DNA from: Cyclostephanos tholiformis
Taxonomy: Eukaryota > Bacillariophyta > Thalassiosirophyceae > Thalassiosirales > Thalassiosiraceae
Reading direction: 5' to 3'
Length of the DNA stretch: 20,429 nucleotides
Assembly (NCBI GenBank): GCA_036939975.1
Contig: JALLPB010000203.1
Coordinates: 1-20,429 of the forward strand
In this document: piece after piece, positions 17,501 to 20,429 of the stretch
How positions within the stretch are numbered: position 1 is the first letter of the stretch
Layout: every line of letters begins with the position of its first letter
Notes under the pieces: generated by a model
The model's database searches: none
Told to the model about the DNA's origin: nothing
Seen by the model: only the letters and a program-made list of their open reading frames with translations
Program-made: the position numbers and the translations under genes

Positions 17501-19116
17501 ACGAGGAGGAATGATTAGAGGAGTCCACCGTGCCCGCGATGGAACGATGCGGTTCCCTCACCACATCAAGCGCACATTCACGACTGAGGGCATTTGTTCC
17601 AGATGTGGCGGCTGCATTGTCATTCTGGAACGCCGCGGCGAGGTTGTGTATACCAAAGCAGGCCTGACTTGAAACTCGGGGTGTCTCGGTCAAAAGCTTC
17701 GCGGCAAGGCCGTTCACCAGGGTGGGGAAGATGTCCTCGGGAATCGATCGGACGTGCAAATCGCATATGCGACCAATGGTCCACGCGGTGGTATCCTTAA
17801 CGAGGTCGTTCGGGTCCGACAGTGCCGTTAGGAGGAAGGGAATGCTCTGATTCACATACGGTCCGATGGCCTTGTCGCTCGGACCCTCGAGGATGGAACT
17901 GAATGCCATCGTCGCCGCCTCCCTGAAACGCCAATTTCTCGGATTGGATGTGCTGTTGGACGAAGGGCATGATGCAAGGTACTATGGCATCCTCGACGGT
18001 ATTCGATACTAATTGGAGACAAGTGGCGCCGCTCATGCTTATATTCCACTGATCGTCTTCGGGGTCGAGTTCCTCGTCCTGCCTCGTTAGCGTCTCGGTG
18101 AGGAGGGGCACTAGGTGCTCGAGGGCCGCCTTGACGTATCCGACGCATACGCTCTCGGGAGGTGGACTCTGTCCCGCCTCGGCGAGCTCCGCGGCCAAGT
18201 CGTTTAATTCCATTTCCTCCTCTGCCAACGTGCTCCAGAATTCGAGGGCCTGCAATGCCACCTTCTCCTCGTCGGAACGTATGGTCGCGAAGGTCAATTG
18301 GAAGAGAGCCTGCATGTAGCTCTGGAGCTTGTCATAATACTGGAATGCGATTTGCACGATGCACTCGTATGCCGCGGCACGCACGCCAACGTCCCCGCTC
18401 TGCGTGGCATCGCATATAGTCTTGAGAATCATATCCCTCTCGGTGGGATTATCCATATTCTTCTTCGTGAAAGTTAACGAGTTACCCAATGCCTTCGCGG
18501 CAGCATATCGGATGGGATCCGGTCGATCGCTGCGTATGCCGTCCACGATCGTTGTCAACATCAGGTCGGTGATCTCCGGGGAGATCTCGGGCGTGTCGGA
18601 ACTTGTCCCCATGGTCAACGCGATGCGCTCGCACGTGAAACCAAGGCATTCGAGGCTGGATATCTTGATCCCGTCATCCCCCCCCGCGGACGTGACATTC
18701 TCCATCATGACCGATAAGAATTCCGGCCACTCCTTGTACGGGAGTTCGATCGTCGCGATTTCCGAACACGCCTGCGCGGCGGTATGTCGCGCCACGCACA
18801 CCGGACTTCGTATCGCCCCCAGCACGGTGGATTTGATCGCGTTGCGCATAGCGGGGGGGATGGCCTTCCACTTGTCGTGTTTCTCGACCTGGAGGGCATC
18901 GTCCTTCGCGACGAGTAAATTCTTGAAGTGCAGGCCCGCGAGCTGACGCACCGATTCATCCTTGCCCTCGCTCGCGAGCTCGTTGGCCAAGGCGACGAAG
19001 AATTCGGCCAGGTTATTCTCCTCGGCGGAGGTCAATGCCGCTTCGGCGGCTGTGCGGACCGCTGGATCGGAACTCTGACATGCTAGGAGGGTGGCGGTGA
19101 GATTTGGGGCGCTCAT
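11596..19116 (-). CDS. KPNB1: Importin subunit beta-1 (karyopherin beta), split by a 4.75-kb interval and carrying a frameshift
   Basis: This is the nuclear import receptor made of HEAT repeats. The N-terminal part runs 19116-17938, from MSAPNLTATLL through the importin-beta N-terminal helices (ESVRQLAGLHFKNLL) to FVQQHIQSE. One extra base in the TTT at 17935-17937 then breaks the frame; removing it gives SENWRFREAATMAFSSILEGP-type sequence, nearly invariant in the family. The second frame runs to about 17405 (TTAWTIGRICDL, then a long Ser/Asp-rich loop). After the AT-rich interval, 12646-11596 encodes ESNLCIAAFEA, HRSVKPPVLSCFGDIALAI, LREGILEAYTGIVQGLK and the final helix, ending TAG. Total is about 918 residues against 876 in human. 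An upstream TTG-initiated extension to 19194 is unlikely. The junction across the interval is unsolved: the helix and DRxD-type turn expected just before ESNLC are not found. Confidence 0.85.
12653..12662 (+). repeat. Left inverted repeat of the inserted interval
   Basis: TGTAACAATG, repeated as its reverse complement at 17380-17389. It also forms its own hairpin: GTGTAAC (12652-12658), loop AATG, GTTACAC (12663-12669). It lies 6 bp from the importin exon. Confidence 0.5.
12697..12789 (+). repeat. Direct repeat, copy A
   Basis: About 93 bp, strongly similar to 13302-13393 by eye, with shared blocks TCAATGTGAGGAGGTGT, ATGGCAAATTCATA and TGACATTGTTTTCTACATG. The pair is about 605 bp apart and in the same orientation. 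Possible long terminal or sub-terminal repeat of an element. Confidence 0.8.
13302..13393 (+). repeat. Direct repeat, copy B
   Basis: Partner of 12697-12789. Its upstream edge has an extra short duplication: GTGCAATCAATGTGAGGAG-like units occur at about 13272 and 13294 before the repeat proper. Confidence 0.8.
14070..14960 (+). pseudogene. DDE-superfamily transposase relic
   Basis: Transposase-like protein is spread over all three plus frames. Frame of 14181: GFDCKSFDKVLERF, then after stops GSLNILQIVFGLTNSNLS, ICLIVETFHDNP and GTIPIAFFNVPGLVHNSQ with IYDKLKK (stop at 14606). Frame of 14627: MVSSAFGIVNHRYLTKSS and QSSFPCLKDTFTCKEKGE. Frame of 14881: VGINQINNMFM. The order fits DDE transposases I associate with diatom genomes. 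A segment is missing after HDNP, where the first catalytic Asp is expected, and the second appears as Asn in VHNSQ. It cannot be active. Several changes look like CpG decay (expected Arg codons read as His and Trp in GEHWI). Confidence 0.72.
14961..16860. other. Non-coding AT-rich filler within the inserted interval
   Basis: No supported gene. It has a CAT/ATG-rich patch (about 15590-15780, including runs of CATCATCAT), a CACCACCAC patch near 15909, and open frames only from low complexity. Similar unassigned sequence fills 12790-13301 and 13394-14069. Confidence 0.45.
16994..17043 (-). pseudogene. Truncated tRNA-Pro copy (anticodon UGG)
   Basis: Matches the last 50 nt of the intact tRNA (anticodon arm, variable region, T arm, acceptor 3' half) with few changes. 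The anticodon loop reads TTTGGGT, so the anticodon is UGG rather than CGG. The 5' acceptor strand and most of the D arm are absent, so it cannot fold as a tRNA. Confidence 0.85.
17109..17137 (-). pseudogene. Severely truncated tRNA-Pro copy (T-arm remnant)
   Basis: On the plus strand GGCCCATGCAGGGGATTGAA continues into CCCAGGACCA, a degraded T arm and acceptor 3' strand. It is followed by a TAATCATAATCAT run where the rest of the tRNA should be. Confidence 0.75.
17156..17226 (-). tRNA. tRNA-Pro (anticodon CGG)
   Basis: 71 nt, intronless. Acceptor strands GTCCATT and AATGGAC pair fully. A box TGGTCTAGAGG and B box GGTTCGATCC are intact. Anticodon arm is CCTGC-TTCGGGT-GCAGG, giving anticodon CGG (reads CCG, Pro). 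T arm is CCGGG-TTCGATC-CCCGG. A TTTT pol III terminator starts one base after the 3' end. It sits in the same orientation as importin beta-1, inside the interval that splits it. Confidence 0.95.
17380..17389 (-). repeat. Right inverted repeat of the inserted interval
   Basis: CATTGTTACA on the plus strand, reverse complement of 12653-12662. It overlaps a perfect 12-bp palindrome GTTACATGTAAC (17384-17395). It lies about 15 bp from the last plausible importin codon. Confidence 0.5.
17935..17937 (-). other. One-base frameshift in importin beta-1
   Basis: The minus strand reads TCC GAG AAA TTG G; the family requires TCC GAG AAT TGG (S-E-N-W). One A too many in this run shifts the frame. Both sides are otherwise uninterrupted and well conserved, so a sequencing error, an allele-specific lesion or a very recent mutation are all possible. 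Confidence 0.88.
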
Positions 19117-19393
19117 GGTTATCTCCGAAGTCAATAAACTCTGCCTGCGCCCTCCGTGTGTTGGCGAAGAAGGGCGAAATAAAAAAGACAACAACCAAAC
19201 TCTCTTGAAGAACGAACTAAAAAATAACCCAGAGATTGTGGATATGTGGTGGACAGACGAATAGGGCGTCGAAATATTTATTCCTATGTACGAGAAAACG
19301 AGCCATTGATTTTGGAGTCTCGCTATGGTACCTACCTAGTAGACTAAACAACCAACAACCCAAATACCTAACTCCCACACTCCTCGTTACGAA
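19117..19393. promoter_or_regulatory. Divergent promoter region, importin beta-1 and C1D-like genes
   Basis: 277 bp between the two start codons, the shortest head-to-head gap in the window. Includes an AT-rich patch (GAAATATTTATTCC near 19271). Shared regulation of two growth-linked housekeeping genes is plausible but not shown. Confidence 0.45.
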
Positions 19394-20020
19394 ATGGGCA
19401 AAGATAACCCCACCAGCGACGGCGGTCGCCCCTCCCACCTCGATCCATTACACAAAACCATAGAGTCCCTTAGGGAGATAAGGGCGGCATTGCTCCCGTT
19501 CATCCGTCTGCTTGATAAGGATGACGATGACCCATCCCTCGTCGGACGTCGCCGGATGAAACGGAAGTCCGCGTGCCAATCGTCCCCTCCCTCCTCCCAC
19601 ACCCCTTGCGATTCCTCCTCGTCGCAACAGCGGTCCGGGAAGAAAAAACGCGGTCGTCACGACGACGATAACAACGACCGAGATCGTCCCACCGGGCGAT
19701 TTTTGGATCCACATCGACGTGCCGAGGCCGAGGCTGCGGTCGCCCTCGCCGTGGGGACGCTACGTTACATGGGCGCGAGGTTGCGCGGGTCCGATGTGGG
19801 CAGGAGGAAGGGGGATCCGCTTCGTGTGGAATTGGACGGTTTACGTGCCGCCCTCGTATCCCTGAGGGAGTTGGAGGGTGCAGCCTCCGCCGCAGGAGAA
19901 GTAGGCACTAGCACCAATGTCGATGCCGATGCTGCCGTTGGGGTGAGTGACGATGGCGTATCGAGGGGGGGTGGGATCGGTCCTTCGAAGAAAAAGCAGC
20001 GAGAGGGCGTGGGCGGATAG
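19394..20020 (+). CDS. C1D: C1D/Rrp47-like nuclear exosome cofactor
   Basis: A 208-residue protein of the Sas10/Utp3/C1D family. The N-terminal helix LDPLHKTIESLREIRAALLP (16-35) and the core LDPHRRAEAEAAVALAVGTL, RYMGARLRG, then DPLRVELDGLRAALVSLREL (104-160) match C1D and yeast Rrp47/Lrp1, which recruit Rrp6 to the nuclear exosome for rRNA and snoRNA processing. Between the two helices sits a ~60-residue Ser/Lys/Asp-rich insert (41-103) with KKKRGR, a likely nuclear localisation signal. The C-terminal tail is Gly/Asp-rich and ends in basic residues (KKKQR). Intronless. Codon use is strongly GC-rich like the adjacent importin exon. Confidence 0.8.
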   Translation: MGKDNPTSDGGRPSHLDPLHKTIESLREIRAALLPFIRLLDKDDDDPSLVGRRRMKRKSACQSSPPSSHTPCDSSSSQQRSGKKKRGRHDDDNNDRDRPTGRFLDPHRRAEAEAAVALAVGTLRYMGARLRGSDVGRRKGDPLRVELDGLRAALVSLRELEGAASAAGEVGTSTNVDADAAVGVSDDGVSRGGGIGPSKKKQREGVGG

Positions 20021-20429
20021 TCCCCGACGAGATTGCAGCTCGCGTTGTGAATGGAGGAATATAATATTCTCCGCCGATGAGTGCTGATGGAGCTCGTAGG
20101 CAGATGCGGCGAATGGAGAAATGAATTTTGCAAGCCATCGATCCGTCACGTAGTTTTTCCTAGGCAAACATTATTTCTCTTCAAAATAACGTAAGGAGTT
20201 ACTTGGTCCTTTCGTCATTTTTTACCAGCACCGTAACCTACCAGCCCATTCCACTTTCAAGGTGCCACTACTTCCAGAGAGATGTAAAAAAGGTGCATAA
20301 AAGAAACAGCACGACTCCATCAAATGTTCAAATTGCCGGGATTGCACAATATAAAATGATTTCAGCCGAAGTCTAGAACACCAAAATTCTTCGTCCCCGT
20401 CCGAACCCCCCCTCCAACCTCCACGTCTT
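20021..20429. other. Intergenic, downstream of the C1D-like gene
   Basis: 409 bp without a supported gene. It has a 13-bp palindrome GAATATAATATTC (20057-20069) soon after the stop codon. The right edge is pyrimidine/C-rich and may start another gene's flank. Confidence 0.4.

Noticed and set aside
18359..18946. 195-codon plus-strand open frame opposite the importin N-terminal exon
   Set aside because: Antisense shadow in GC-rich coding DNA. The minus strand has clear importin HEAT-repeat sequence.
19117..19194. N-terminal extension of importin beta-1 to 19194
   Set aside because: It would start at TTG. The ATG at 19116 gives the normal importin N-terminus (MSAPNLT).

Overview
The window reads as nuclear DNA from a photosynthetic stramenopile, most likely a diatom. 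The evidence is compact protein-coding genes with short GT-AG introns (84-277 bp), eukaryote-only families (importin beta-1, SWAP splicing factor, CHY/RING ubiquitin ligase, C1D, QSOX), a diatom-style plastid presequence with an AFAF motif on one protein, and a relic of a DDE transposase of a type I associate with diatom genomes. The taxonomic call is an inference; the gene calls rest on motifs read from the translations.

Layout: neighbouring genes alternate strand throughout. (1) 169-1521 (+) is a FIT-family membrane acyl-CoA diphosphatase. (2) 2946-1789 (-) is a two-exon HAD-type APP1/DUF2183 lipid-phosphatase-like protein with a putative plastid presequence. (3) 5408-3336 (-) is a QSOX-like protein whose thioredoxin and Erv CxxC pairs have both lost the first cysteine. 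(4) 5881-7182 (+) is an unrecognised multi-spanning membrane protein. (5) 9321-7651 (-) is a two-exon RCHY1/Pirh2-like CHY-RING ubiquitin ligase. (6) 9729-11007 (+) is a two-exon SWAP/SURP splicing factor. (7) 19116-11596 (-) is importin beta-1, split by an AT-rich interval of about 4.75 kb and carrying a one-base frameshift. (8) 19394-20020 (+) is a C1D/Rrp47-like exosome cofactor.

The most unusual part is the 12.65-17.40 kb interval inside importin beta-1. It differs sharply from the genes around it: it is CpG-starved (no CpG at all from 13,400 to 14,191), holds a broken DDE transposase, a duplicated 92-bp block, a tRNA-Pro(CGG) gene with two decayed partial copies in tandem, and short inverted repeats close to both ends. 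The simplest reading is a decayed, formerly methylated mobile element (or nested elements) now acting as a giant intron of an essential gene. An assembly join or a disrupted allele is not excluded.

Functional links are loose. FIT and APP1-like proteins are both lipid-phosphate hydrolases and are convergent neighbours. The other genes are housekeeping (nuclear import, splicing, exosome, ubiquitin). I see no operon-like system, CRISPR array or defence island. The candidates for new biology are the cysteine-stripped QSOX and the methylation-scarred element inside importin beta-1.
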